Counted from the stretch's first letter, positions 33,977-45,975 are shown. The stretch: DNA of 64,000 bases from Gordionus sp. m RMFG-2023 (GCF_954871325.1 NC_088779.1:13828846-13892845), one strand, 5' to 3'. Notes: a model not told the origin generated them from the sequence alone. Made by a program: numbers and translations.

Positions 33977-34690
33977 ATGATTATGTCAATTGTCACTTTT
34001 ATATGGTCCATCTTTATTGAAATTTTAATTTAACATGATTGCATTATATATTTTTACCCAATTGCGACAAAAAAATTAAAACATAACGGTTATGACAATT
34101 GTCACTTTTCTATGGTAAATCTTATCTTTATCGGAAGTGAGGCCTTCTATTTTATTAAAACAATGTGAAAATTGAGACAGATCACAGGGGGCCCCAAAGA
34201 ATGATTTTACTTTCGTCAGCATATTTCTCTCTAAATTGGATCAATTTTTTAAGCATTCACTCTTCTCTAAGGTGATATGTACCTATTTTAATATTTTTTA
34301 AAGTTCTATTTAATGTTTTCTATATAAAATATATATTGATATATTTTTTTTTATATAAATTCTAATATATTCTTATTTGTTTTTTTTAAAATATAATTTT
34401 AATTTGATATTGTTCGTATTTGTATATAATTTTTTAAATTGAAACTGCTTTTTTAAAAACAAAATTAACTACCAAAAAATCATTTTTACAATATATATTG
34501 TTACCCCATTTGCATAAAAAAGTTCAAAAAAGTTAAATAATAACGATTATGACAATTGTCACTTATCTTTAATAAATTTTCATTGAAATTTTAATTAAAG
34601 ATGTTAATAATATATATTTTTTACCCATTTGCGACAAAAAAGTAAAAAATTGACGATTATCACAATTGCCACTTTTTATGGTACATCTTC
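33977..34690. repeat. GACAATTGTC satellite, interrupted cluster (reverse orientation)
   Basis: Monomers of about 110-120 bp centred on ATGACAATTGTCACTTTT lie at about 33985, 34090, 34545 and 34655. Each is followed by a GGTACATCTTCATTGAA-type segment and ATTTTTACCCATTTGCG. A 400 bp stretch with no monomers separates the second from the third. It is the inverse orientation of the large array at 61.8-63.5 kb. Confidence 0.85.
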
Positions 34691-34699
34691 ATTGAATTT

Positions 34700-34990
34700 T
34701 AATATAGATATTAACCCGTATCGGTCAATTCAGTGAAATTTTTATCGCGAATTTATCACGAATGTCGTTTACAGAGAATAAATTTTATAGAGAAGGTAAT
34801 ATCGCGAAAAAAGTTCCGCGAATATTTTTCTGCTAAACATTTATAGGGACGAAAATATCGCAAATTTATTTCTGCGAAAATCGCGAAATTATTAGAGCGA
34901 ATACATTTTAGCGAAACTTTTATAACGAATTTTTTACCACGAATGCTTTTTCGCGAAGTCATTATCGCGAAAATAAATATATTGTGAATG
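34700..34990. repeat. TTCGCGAA / TATCGCGAA motif cluster
   Basis: About a dozen copies of TCGCGAA, ATCGCGAAA and related AGCGAA or CACGAA words occur in 290 bp, spaced 15-30 bp apart, in both orientations. This CpG density is unusual for the window. It directly adjoins the satellite at 33977-34690, and a similar pairing occurs at 41.4-42.5 kb. Confidence 0.8.
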
Positions 34991-35653
34991 ATTTATTTAA
35001 AAGAAAACAACATATTGAATATTAATTTACTTAGAAAAGTTACTTAAATCATAGCGAAATGTTTTATGAGTCTTTTGTTACCTATTGTCTATTAAGTAAG
35101 CATGTAACCTTTATCTGATATGATAAAAAATAATTAACCAATATGTTTCTGGCCCCCCATCACCCCTCAAAATTTTTTTTTTTATATTTTATTTAAAAAA
35201 CTGTTTCAATTTAGAAATAAAATAAATAATATATACGATATTAAAATGAAATATATTTTTATGAACTAATAAAATATTAAATAACAATTAAATATATATT
35301 GTAAATATATTTTTATTGTTTAATTAGATATTTTAAATTTAATAATAAAATTTAAATTGTTAAACTAAATTGATAGTTTTTAAAATTTTTATTTAATTCC
35401 CACATGGATATAAGAAAATTTTTACTAAATAAAGGTATATTTAAATTGATTTAGAAAATTTATGTAATTTGATTTAGAATAACAAAATCCTCAAATGCCG
35501 ATGGTAATGGTATTCACTTTTATAATATCTTTTATTTAAATCTTGCAATTAGAAATACAACCACTATACCCAGGTAAAACTAATGAGTTAATAAAATTAT
35601 CAAATGATAATGGTATGAAATTCTAAATTATCATTTTTAAGTTCTGTTAATAG

Positions 35654-35783
35654 TGTTGTTTATTCAAATTTGTAAAATAATTAATTGAGTATAAATTTAA
35701 ATGTTTTGTTACATATTATGTTGTTTATTCAAATTTGTAAAATAATTTATTGAGTATTAATTTAAATGTTTTGTTACATATAC
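35654..35783. repeat. 65 bp tandem duplication
   Basis: TGTTGTTTATTCAAATTTGT and the next 45 bases are repeated at 35719 with a few changes. It lies in the leader of the hAT element. Confidence 0.85.
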
Positions 35784-36289
35784 CAGTATATATACCAGTC
35801 GATGATATACATATTATAATTATTATTATTTTATTTTTTAAAGTAGAAATAAAATTTATTTAAAACTAAACACAACTTAATTATTTCTTGTTTCTTTTAA
35901 GTTCTCTTAATTTTTTATAATTAGAAACATTATGTGTTATAAAAGCATGTGAGCTCTCAGTTGATTTGGCTGAAAATTCATCAAATGATGGTATGGTATT
36001 TTATAATATAATTAAGTTCTAATTTTTATTTGTAAATTATATTATTTTCATTTGAGTTATTAAAATTTTGCAATGTGCTTTATTTAGTTATAACCCTTTT
36101 TTATACGAAAAGCTCATCATTTTGATTATTGTAAATTATAAGCACAAGCAGAGTTGGGCAGTATTGTGTAAACCTGTATCTTAGATAAAAACAAAAATTT
36201 CCTTCTATGTCTTACCCTGTCTTTTAAATTTGTAATAAGTAACTTGAATCTTTATCTAAGATATATTTTTTATAAACTATATTCTTTTC

Positions 36290-38640
36290 TTGTTGTGCTG
36301 CTCAGGTCTGAACTCTACAATTCACATTGAAATATATAATTTAAAATTTAAAATAAATATAGAAAATCAATGTCCTCAAAAAGATATTTCATTATACTTA
36401 AATTTTAAGTTTAAAAATGATAATGAAAAATTGTTGGCTGTTGAAAATATTTGGACACCTGACAAATGCTATAAATTCCCATTGTCCTTGGATAAAAGAA
36501 ATTTAACATTTCAAACATCGTGGCTTAACAAATATAGCTAATGAAAAGAGAGCTTTTTGTAAAGTGTGCGTCATTTTTTCGCCAAGATAGGAACCGGGTT
36601 ACAAAAACTCAAAACATTGGTAAGTCAAGTATATACAAGATGGAAAGATGCTCTTGAAAATTTTAATTATCATCAACAAAATATATATCATCTCAATTCT
36701 TGTGAGATATCTGATGCTTTAAAAGCCATCTCTATGAATCAAAAGATATCAATATCTAGTGTATTGAATAAAAAAAAATTGATATTGTTACAACCAACAG
36801 AGCCAGAATAATTATAATAATTGATGCAATCATTTGGCTAGGGAGGCAGGGCTTAGCATTAAGAGCTCATAGAGTATCAGCTGGCCCTTTAACACTTTCA
36901 TCTTCTCATAATGAGGGGAATTTTAAGGAATTGCTGAAACTTTTATGCAACAATAATGATAATTATATAAAGCTTTTTGAAAGCTCGGCTAAAAATGCCA
37001 CCTACCTTAGTCCATGCATTCAAGATGAAATTATATCCATATGCAATAAGTTTATATTGAAAGAAATTTCTTCAAAAGTAAAAGCATCACCATTTTTTAG
37101 TGTTCTGGCCGATGAAACTTTGGATGTTGGGAACATAGAGCAATTATCCATAGCAAAAAGGTTTATTGATATGGAATCAGGTGATTATAAAATGAAGGAA
37201 CTACTTGTTCAATTTATTGATTTAAATGACACTAAATCAGAGACAATAGCCAAAGAAATTTTAGCATCCCTTCAAGGTCTAGATTTAAATCTAATGAGAG
37301 GCCAGGGATATGATGGAGCTCCCTCAATGAGTGGTCACGTTAAGGGGGTGTAGTCAAGAATTAGAGAGCTTTATAGCACCCATTTATATTTTAACTGTAG
37401 TTCACATTGCCTAAATTTGATGATATCCGAGGCATGTGAAATTCGAGACATCCGGAACAGTTTACGTAAAATTTTTTTAATTTAATTGGAATTTATTATA
37501 TTTTATTATGTATTATAGATATCTTTTTATAATTTAATATATTTTTCAAAATTTAGAAACAATATCGTCGGTTTGTGACTTTTTCACCCAAAAAGTGACA
37601 GCTATTTATTGGAACATTTGATGATATTGATTCAAATAATCCTATCATTGAATCAATCTTGAACCTATTTTTTAAAAATGAGAAGTGACAATTGTCATAA
37701 TCTTTATTTTTAGACTTTTTTAAGGCAAATGGGTAAAAACATTTATCAACATGTTAATAAGATTTCAGTTGATGTACCATAGAAAAGTGATAATTGTCAA
37801 AATCGTTATTTTTATTTTGAATTTTTAGCAAATGAGTAAAAATATAAAGGGTAAACTTGTTAAATTGAAATTTTAATAAAGATTTACCAGAGTAAAGTGA
37901 CAATCGTCAGAATTTTTAAGCTATTTTGCGAAACGAGCGAGTTTTTAGCTCACTTTCGCTCATCTAATAAGGGGCGGGGGAGTAAAATAATTTTACAAAA
38001 CGGACGAGCGGTGGGTAAATAATTATTAATCTCTTCACATATTAAATAAGTTATAAACAGCAAAATAAATTTTAGAAAAAAAAATAATTTATCGATTTTA
38101 AAATCAAGACAAATTTTATGTAATTTAAATCAAAAAGTCAGAAATAGTGTTTTCTATCATATAAAATATCATTAGGTAAAGATCATACTTTAATTAAAAC
38201 ATGCGCATAACCAGAGAGGGAAGAACCCCCCACCCCTCCACCGTAGCAAATATTTTTTAATAAATATAAAAGATTTTCATAATGTGTTAATTGCAAAGTA
38301 ATCTATTTCTCAAATAGATCTTTTAATTAAAATCTCACAAAAATTTTAGGTTTATTTTCTTACACTTTTATGGATATAAAAATATTTTATCAATCAAAAA
38401 AAAATTCATTTAATTTCAATTTCTAGTGTGTATGAATTGTTCAGATATTCAAATAGTCAGAATTTGCTGAATAAAATTATTTCTAAGGTGCTACAGGTAG
38501 AAATAAACTGCAAAAAGCATGCCCGACTAAATGGAACTTTCGACATCAAGCTGTTACAGCTTTTTTGGATATAAATAACCTATTGAGTCCCCTTAAAGAA
38601 ATATCAGAGTTGCCTTTCCAGATATTTCATCTGAATAAGA
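36290..38640 (+). pseudogene. zf-MYM1/TTF-type hAT transposase, broken
   Basis: The pieces in order are a TTF-type zinc-finger region (VENIWTPDKCYKFPLS, then LTFQTSWLNKYS and FCKVC at 36440-36570), a linker (QKLKTLVSQVYTRWKDALEN), a DUF4371-like part (KNATYLSPCIQDEIISICNK, ASPFFSVLADETLDVGNIEQ, LSIAKRFIDMESGDYKMKEL), the catalytic-side motif GQGYDGAPSMSGHVKGV (to 37352), HCLNLMISEACE, and after a 1 kb insertion KACPTKWNFRHQAV (38520-38560). There is one stop at about 36541, shifts near 36590 and 36810-36930, and a stop after KGV. The C-terminal dimerisation region is not found. Relatives are often annotated as zinc finger MYM-type protein 1-like. Confidence 0.87.
37670..38010. repeat. GACAATTGTC satellite monomers plus CGAGCG-rich tail, inside the hAT
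   Basis: Three monomers (AAGTGACAATTGTCATAATC near 37684, AAGTGATAATTGTCAAAATC near 37784 and AAGTGACAATCGTCAGAATT near 37896) in the same orientation as the 62 kb array are followed by GCGAAACGAGCGAG and ACGGACGAGCGG. The pairing of satellite and CpG cluster repeats the pattern seen at the other loci. Confidence 0.75.
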
Positions 38641-38720
38641 TCATTATTAGATTCAATGCGACTAAACATCAATTCGAAATTATAAACTCTCAATTTTATC
38701 AAGTATGAAAAATATTAACA

Positions 38721-39341
38721 ATATTTTTAGTAATTTAATAGAAATCAAATTTTAATTAATTCAGAAGACCAGTAGCAAGTTTTGGCGGGGTACTTATTAT
38801 GTTAAAGCAAGGTTTATTTTGAAAAAAAAAATCCAACTAAATTAAAAAAAAATATTAGAAGCCACTGGATAGTTTAGGGAGACGAATGATAATAGATTTT
38901 TGACTTATTTTTTGTAAATTATATCAAGTTTTTCACATCTGGTTGATATATATATCTAATTATAGATGACCTGGTAAATTTGACAATTTATTTTCAATTA
39001 TTTACTTAGGAGTTACTACTGTTTTTACGCAAATTTTTTTAAAAATAAAGATGCGCTATGACAAATAACCCCTAAGGATAATAGGTACCCCGGTAGTTTT
39101 TCTTATTTCTTAAATTTTTATTTTTTTAAATTTTATAAATAAAAAACGAAATTATTTATTTTCTTAAATATTTTTTTTATAACACATTAATTTTTTATGC
39201 ACAATATAACCCCGGCCTCCCCTAATCATCTTTTTACAAAATTATAATAATATTTTGATTTAAATAACAAATCATAATATTTTATAAAAAAATTTAAAAT
39301 ATATGTGATTTTAATTTATTTTTGCTTTTTGTTTTATATGT
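38721..39341. other. AT-rich intergenic sequence
   Basis: No gene. Patches such as GGTACCCCGGTAG near 39085 and ATAACCCCGGCCTCCCCTAA near 39207 recall 527-565 and may be a repeat family of unknown type. Confidence 0.4.
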
Positions 39342-39389
39342 ATGGCGCCACATATCATTTATTTTTACTTTGTTCTATTTTTTAGAATT

Positions 39390-39990
39390 AAAACCCCAAT
39401 TCAAATGATATATCACGACAATAACGCCGTATATGTGTATGCCTCCGATTCGCACATAGTTAACTCGTTCTGCGGATACGACAACATGTCAATTTCATTC
39501 ATCGAAGCACTGATGTCTAACATCCCATCATACGCCATCAACCATATTAATGCTAAAGAAGTCTCAGCAGGAGTTGGTACCCTTCTAGCAAAAGAAAAAG
39601 ACGGGGTTCACCTGTTATTTTCACCGACTCTACGGTCTGCTTACGTTTACAAAAAGGGGGGATCTTGCTCACCATCCATTGAAGTAGTCCTGACTCAGAT
39701 TCTCTAAATGTTAGGACTCCAGCACTTTGAAAACCTAGAGCACGAGCCATCAGGAAACTTGGTTGGGGATAGAGCACCTAAGTTACTCTTCGAAAGCATC
39801 AACGAACCAGCTACAATTCTCCCCGCGGTAGAGCAGGCTGACCATCAGATCAATCTTCAGATCCGAAATAATAAAGACTTCGTCCCTAATATCTGGACTC
39901 TCAGTCCAGTCCCACATCTTGGAACCTAGACCAGATATCCATCGCCACAGACGACGACCTTAACCAAGGTTTACAATGCCAAATAAAAAC
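39390..39990 (+). other. GC-rich coding-like island of unknown origin
   Basis: About 600 bp with near 45-48 percent GC by eye lies in surroundings near 20 percent. The plus strand reads as protein over most of its length, for example MIYHDNNAVYVYASDSHIVN, SFIEALMSNIPSYAINHINA, VGTLLAKEKDGVHLLFSP and KLLFESINEPATILPAVEQA. No family was recognised. A preceding TTCTATTTTTTAG could be a splice acceptor or the insertion edge. It may be a transferred gene piece, an old virus-derived fragment or a retroelement scrap. It looks broken at least once and is treated as a fossil; no function is proposed. Confidence 0.5.
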
Positions 39991-40066
39991 CAAATCCTCA
40001 ACAACAATGAACATTTAGAACACAACTTCCCAGCGCTAATATAATATATATATCGCGATTATAATA

Positions 40067-40651
40067 CAGCGTCTACATCCACGAAGGGGGGGGGGGTAGG
40101 AGCAGTTTGCATCCTTTTTTTGAGGGGGATAGGCCGTTTTAATGGGGGTAGGATACATTTTTTGGGGGGTTATCTATTAAATTTTGAGATCAAATAGGAC
40201 AAAATTTACTGCTGTAAAAATTAATACTTTTATTTTAGACCTATTATACAGTTCATCAACCAAATCTATACATTGTAAACAATCATAGACAATATTTCCA
40301 AATAAATCTATTTGCTATCCTTAAAAATGTAATTTAAAAGGTTTAGACATTTTCAGCAAGCTCATAATGCTATAATAATGAATTCATTGTAAATGATGGG
40401 GGTTTTAATTGAATTTATTATCTAAAAAATAACTCCTTTATATTCACAAAATGTCGATAGTTAGTAGTAGAGATAAAATAATTTAAGTTATTCTTTTTAA
40501 ATTTTCTGATTATCATTATAATTAAAAAGGTGAAATTAAAAATAGGACAACATCGCTGCCGAAGGCGGCGAGGATTTTTAAGGGGGGGGGGGTAGACATA
40601 GATTTTTGAAGGGGGTTTGCATCCAGTGAAAATCTTGTCATGTAGACGCTG
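40067..40651. mobile_element. CAGCGTCTACATG element, 585 bp, second complete copy
   Basis: The ends are CAGCGTCTACAT and ATGTAGACGCTG. GGATGCAAAC-type motifs (here TTGCATCC) lie just inside both ends, each beside a G-run (40086-40097 and 40580-40591). It is homologous throughout to 31563-32129 in the opposite orientation. The interior is AT-rich and non-coding. The flanks are ATAATA-like on both sides, so the target duplication cannot be read unambiguously. Confidence 0.88.
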
Positions 40652-41439
40652 ATAATAATCATTACCCATTGTTGTTCTTATTTCTTCCAAAAAATTTCTT
40701 TATTTTGTTATATATTTACCAGTTTTATTATATCGTAGGAAATTTGGTTTTTATCATTAATAAAGCACCCAAATATAGAAGCCATAAAGGCCAAAATATT
40801 TGGGCTAAATTCTATCATGCAAAACATAGGCATAGTAATAAAAGAACCCTGAATGTAATTTGACCTTGGTTTTTATAGTAGTTTAAGAATTTGTATATAA
40901 GGAATATATCTACCAAATTTCAAATTATTGATTTGATATTTTTTTAAATATTTGAAATTTGTTGAGCTTAAGGTATGGGGTAATTACGGACGAAAAACGT
41001 AAAAAATATGCTTGAGCCAACAACTATTTAATATAATATCATTAAGGCTTAATGATGGGGGACCCCACTTATATATTTTTGTGAATAGTAATTTTTTCAC
41101 AAATTATTTTGGTATTTTAAATCAAAAAGTTCAAAATAACGCCGGTTACTCCTATATTTTTTTTAACAAAGTATTATATATCGTGTTAGATCATACTTTA
41201 CTTATAACGTATTATTCTGATTTTTTTTGATACAATTGTGACGAATAATCGACTTTGATAATTTTCAATGGCGTTTAAAATTATATAAACCCAGTATTGA
41301 AAATAAAATGAGATTAATCGAAAATAGCTAAAAATTATGGTTTTTTTATATATTCTCTAAAATAGTATTGATTATGATATATTGTAGTCTAGAGTGGTAG
41401 TTTTTAATAATATTTATATAACATCTGCGTGGTACAATA
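40652..41439. other. AT-rich intergenic sequence
   Basis: Two short open frames here (starting 40669 and 41012) show no recognised motif or codon signature. No repeat partner was noted. Confidence 0.4.
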
Positions 41440-41444
41440 AGTTA

Positions 41445-42180
41445 AAAAATGGCGAATATGAAAATTGTCACTTTTCTTTATTTCATCTTTACTGAAAAAA
41501 TTTTAATTTAACATGCTCACAATTTATACTTTACCTATTTGCTTTAAAATAATGAGTATAACAATTGTCACTTTTCAATGGTTCATCTTCACTGAATTTT
41601 TAATTTAACAACTTATAATTTATATTTTTACCCATTTTCTTCAAAATAATTGAAAAGTAATGAATATAATTATTGTAATTTTCTATGGTTCATCTTCACT
41701 TAATCTCAATTTAACATGTTTGCAATTTATATTAGCCATTTGCTTCAAAAAAAATTGCAAAAAATTTAAAATGACGATTTTGACAATTGTCACTTTTTAT
41801 GATGCATCCTCATTTATATTTTAATTTAACATGTTTACAATTTATATTTTTACCCATTTGCTTCAAAAAAATTAAAAAATAAGGATTTTGATAATTGTCA
41901 TTTTCATATGGTTTAAATTCTCTAAAATCTTAATTCAACATGTTTACAATTTATTTTTTTACCCATTTGCTTCAAAAAATTCAAAAAAGTTTAAAAATAA
42001 CGATTATGACAATTATCACTTTTCCAAGAATCTTCGCTGAAATACTATTGCCATATTTATAATATATATTTACTTATTTGCGTCAAAATAAATTATAAAA
42101 ATAAGGATTAAATGAAAATTGTCACTTTCTATTTATCTTCACTAAAATCTCAATTTACCATGTTTACAATTTAATTTTTA
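41445..42180. repeat. GACAATTGTC satellite array (reverse orientation), about seven monomers
   Basis: Monomers of about 100-120 bp centred on AACAATTGTCACTTTT recur near 41465, 41565, 41665, 41785, 41895, 42010 and 42115. Each is followed by GGTTCATCTTCACT and ATTTTTACCCATTTGCTTC. Their sequence is more diverged than the 62 kb array. Confidence 0.88.
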
Positions 42181-42189
42181 TTATGAGTA

Positions 42190-42307
42190 TATAGTAAAGC
42201 AAGTTCGACCTAAGCCGACTAAATGGTTCGACTAAGCCGATTAGATGGATCATCAGTCGCTAAAGTTCTTAGTATAGTCGGAAGAACTAGACTAATTAAC
42301 AACACTA
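42190..42307. mobile_element. TAGTGTTGTTAA-family MITE relic (right end)
   Basis: It ends TTAACAACACTA at 42307. The inner part (GTCGGAAGAACTAGACTAAT read in reverse complement) matches the start of the element at 61097. The AAGCCGACTAAATGG / AAGCCGATTAGATGG repeats form the remaining body. The left end is not defined. Confidence 0.55.
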
Positions 42308-42317
42308 ACCAATTAAC

Positions 42318-42440
42318 GCGATATAGATCTCCTGATATTAAATTCGCTATAATATCTTCGCAATATATTTCGCGAAATAGTTTTTGCTATATAGTCTTCG
42401 CGATTTGGGTTTCGCCTCGCGATAAAAGTTGCGCTAATGA
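42318..42440. repeat. CGCGAAAT / TCGCGAT motif cluster
   Basis: TTCGCAATATATTTCGCGAA, CTTCGCGATTTGG and GCCTCGCGATAAAAG occur within 120 bp. This is the same vocabulary as 34700-34990 and lies directly right of a GACAATTGTC array as it does there, apart from an intervening MITE relic. Confidence 0.7.
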
Positions 42441-42529
42441 CATGGAACCTAATTAACCTATATTTACAAAAAAAAATTATAAAATAAAAATTTACTAAAT
42501 TCTTAAATAAAATTGTATAAGAAATTCAA

Positions 42530-42745
42530 ATATGAAAAGATTATTGTTCAAATATTTTAAAAAAAAAATCTTCAAATTTTCTGATCTTCAAAGATCTCGA
42601 TCTTAGAAGATTATTGCTAATTTTCTTAAAATAAAAAGTCTTCAAATTTTGCGATCTTCAAAGATCGATGAAGATAATTGCTCAAAATTAAAAAAAAAAT
42701 AAAATCTACAAGTTTGACGATTTTCAAAGATCGAGATCTCTATAT
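42530..42745. repeat. Tandem repeat, about three 80 bp units with GATCTTCAAAGATC
   Basis: Units carry AAGATTATTGCT, then TTCAAATTTTCTGATCTTCA and AAGATCTCGATC. The core GATCTTCAAAGATC is close to palindromic. Three diverged units are recognisable. Confidence 0.75.
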
Positions 42746-43590
42746 TTTTTTTTAATGTTTATTTTCAATCTATTCTTTTTATCTTAAAATGTGAAATTTC
42801 AATTTCTTTTCAACCTATGATAAATAAAGTAAAAATCATTCATACCAAAAGTAAAAATTTATAGTAACAACCATATAAATAAAACATTTAACCTATTTTC
42901 ACTTACACTTTGTAAACATGCTTCAATCATATCTTATTCATCTCATCTCCCTTCCATTATACAAATATCCTTACAGTATGCCAAAAATATTTCCTATCCA
43001 AAACCATATCAAATAAACCTCTTATTATTAATCCCAACATGGGGCGTCATTGGCCTTTACAATCTCAGGGGGCACAACTAATATTATGCTTTTTTAATTA
43101 TGCAAACTCTGAACAATTATTCTTAATTTCATCTTTTGATATATTATGCAACAAATAATAAAATTAAAACAATACAAAACATTTCTAAATATTATATTTT
43201 TAATATAAAATATTTTTAATACAAAATATTTATCCATTTATTACAATATTAAATATTTTCGATTGCAAATCTAAAAAAAAATTTGGTCTAAAGAATTACA
43301 AGTGATAAAAAAGGTTAACCTCAATTGATAATGGTTTTTAAAAACCACACAGGGCGATATAATTCTTAGCAACCTACATTGACAAAATGTCATTTAAACT
43401 AATTTAAAGTTGTGTTACCATTTTAGAAAATGTTTTATAGAATTGACTAATAAGGAAAAATTTGTAGGTCTAACCAAATCAATAATTCCTAAAGAGGATA
43501 ATATAAAGACTAATCCAAATCATAAGACTTTATAGGCAATATCATTGTATATGGGTTAATAATAGATACTGGCAAGTCAACTTATAACAA
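42746..43590. other. AT-rich intergenic sequence with one repeat scrap
   Basis: GGGGCGTCATTGGCCTTTAC at 43041 and the following AATCTCAGGGGGC are the reverse complement of 2440-2476. The rest shows no gene. Confidence 0.4.
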
Positions 43591-43593
43591 TTT

Positions 43594-43735
43594 TCTAAAT
43601 ACCAATCTAATTTGCTAAATACAGGCCAAAATTAATTTAATGTAATAAAAATCTATTATTTAACATATATTATAACGGAATCACATGGTCGAGTCCGGCC
43701 TCCTATATATCATCCCCCCCCCAAGGGCGGAACCA
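43594..43735. repeat. Dispersed repeat shared with the foldback loop
   Basis: CTAAATACCAATCTAATTTG, TATTATAACGGAATCACATG and GTCGAGTCCGGCCTCCTATA are the reverse complement of 13550-13665 at high identity. The copy ends in a C-run and GGGCGGAACCAC, a motif common at transposon ends. Confidence 0.8.
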
Positions 43736-44213
43736 CAAAGTTGGAATAAGAAAAAAACATGATCTTTGTTGGGATTGGACACCAGAACCATAGAATTGAC
43801 AAGCGATGTTCTTGCCTATAGGCCACAGACAATTTACAGAAATCAAGATTTTTCAAATATATATTATCATTAATTTGGTAGTACCTATCCAAATGAAAAA
43901 TAAACAAAATGCAAATATGAGGCAGTATCTATAATAAATGGACTATATGATGGTTAAACCTAGATGACATTATGAATTTAGATATGTAATGTAGATAATT
44001 ATTGTGAGACATTAAATTTCTAAAAGATATCTTCCATTTTTAATGATGTATAAACGACTAGATAGTTGACTATTATCCCTCATCTAAATTATCAATCAAA
44101 TGCTCTCAGCAGCAGGAGTAATAATCCTAAATTACATAGCCACACAAATAATAGATGCTTGTTAATTTGCAGTCATAGCCATGGCACTCACTATGTAAAC
44201 TCTATCAGAATTT
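43736..44213. other. AT-rich intergenic sequence
   Basis: No gene recognised. Confidence 0.4.
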
Positions 44214-44218
44214 ATTAT

Positions 44219-44653
44219 TATTACAAGTTACCTTAAATATAACAAAAATGCCCATTACTCTCAATTATATAACTTAACAACCCAAAATAATTCTTTCTAA
44301 TAATATTAAATAAATACCATTGACCATTAACGACGATCCATATTTAACATAATTATCTTTATTTCCAATAAAACCACAACAATCTAACATAAAATATGTA
44401 GAAAAATATAACATAATATAATTATCCAATTCTTCATTTCTCAAGGGTCCACAGCTGACATCCAAAGGTCCACAGCTGACATCTAATTCAATATCTCTTA
44501 ATCTCCAACTACAGGTTTTTCCGAACAATGAAATACACCCCGTGTTATCTCCTCTTCTTCCCCCAAGGAAAACTTAATTTTCCTGTCAGAAAATAACTGA
44601 CATTTGATGTATTATATTAAATTTATTTCTTCTTTTTTTCAACAGCTACAACA
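44219..44653 (-). repeat. Downstream (3') long terminal repeat
   Basis: Near identical to 46606-47044. The duplicated CCACAGCTGACATC pair (positions 44450-44480) occurs in both copies. The short minus-strand open frames seen in both repeats are copies of the same non-coding sequence. Confidence 0.87.
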
Positions 44654-45975
44654 CGCCCACCCTTCACAAGCCCAGCGTCCCTCTCTTTGTGGTGGTGTTG
44701 TATCAAATCGCCCCTTTGAATTGTATCGAATCACCTCTTTGAATTGTATCGACTCACCCATTATAATTGTATTGGGACGCCTTGAAGATGTTCAGGGAAT
44801 TTATCGAATCAACTTCCCTTATAATGATTTATAATATAATAACTCCAGTGCATTTCAATATAAAATCGCCAAAACAGACATTATCAATAATGACATGTAC
44901 ATTGGGGTATCTGCATTTATAATCTACGGAACATTAATATGGACAATGTAATATCCGTAAAACATAATAATTTATTCATTTTAAGACATTTGGAAACTAC
45001 TAGCTATAATATACATTATTAGGGTATGATTCATGGTAATTAGGAAATAATGATTTTACATATAATAATGTAATGTGAAAACATTGTCTATGTGTGAAAC
45101 GCAATTTCAACACATGTAATTTTCATTCTATCATGTGAAAAAAAACAAAGCTACATCTTTATAAATATTTCCTAAAATGAATATAAAAATCCATCTTTAG
45201 GTATTAAAAATAATTGTGAAACTTGGCCGAACAAAGATTAAAAATAAAATTACAATACATACGTATATAAATACATTTAATATTATATATGAAGGAACAA
45301 ATATATAATATGTAGAAAATACAATATTTTCCATCTAGGAATTACTCAGTATCCTAAGAAAAATATACCATTTCTACCTAACTCTGTCATCACAATTAGC
45401 ACAAATTCACAAAAATGTAGAATGCAAAGTAACAAAAATTGATAATATAATGGGCTATATGGTATATATGTAAAGAATTTTTAATATACCTTCACAATAT
45501 AAAATAATTTGAGTCTTTTCTTTAAAAATATGTTCATAATTAAATAGTAAAATGTGATGTGTTATAAAATTATTAAAAAAATAATGTATTATGCAGCATA
45601 AATTTACAAAAAAAAAAAACTTTCCCCAGTATGCAAACTAAACAATATTTTCACCTCAAGGCATACCCCTCAACACGGGCTGACCTTATCTGTAAAAATA
45701 TTTTCCCTTCACATCATTGCATACCACACAAATAATATAATAATTGCAAATAAAACTTCTTATAAAAATTTATAATTTAAAAAAAAATATATATATTAAA
45801 TATAAAGATTTCATAATTTGGAAAAAAAAATATTATACACCATCTAATGTATCATACAAACTCCTATCCAATTTATATATACACTAAATGCAGACACTAA
45901 ATCAAAATAACTATCCACATCTAACCTTATAGATATTATTCTGACTTCATCATACTTCAATTCCTTCAAATTCTC

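Larger units (their letters stand above)
35145..38720 (+). mobile_element. zf-MYM-type hAT transposon, longer copy
   Basis: The left side (35150-35395) is homologous to 4020-4350 of the deletion derivative, and the transposase follows at 36290-38640. GGCCCCCCAT at the left may be part of the terminus. A right terminal inverted repeat could not be identified. A segment of about 1 kb (37480-38490) carrying GACAATTGTC monomers and CGAGCG-rich sequence interrupts the transposase, so another insertion is nested within it. Confidence 0.75.

Noticed and set aside
43710-43907. Minus-strand 65-codon open frame
   Set aside because: It begins in repeat sequence and a C-run, with no recognised motif.
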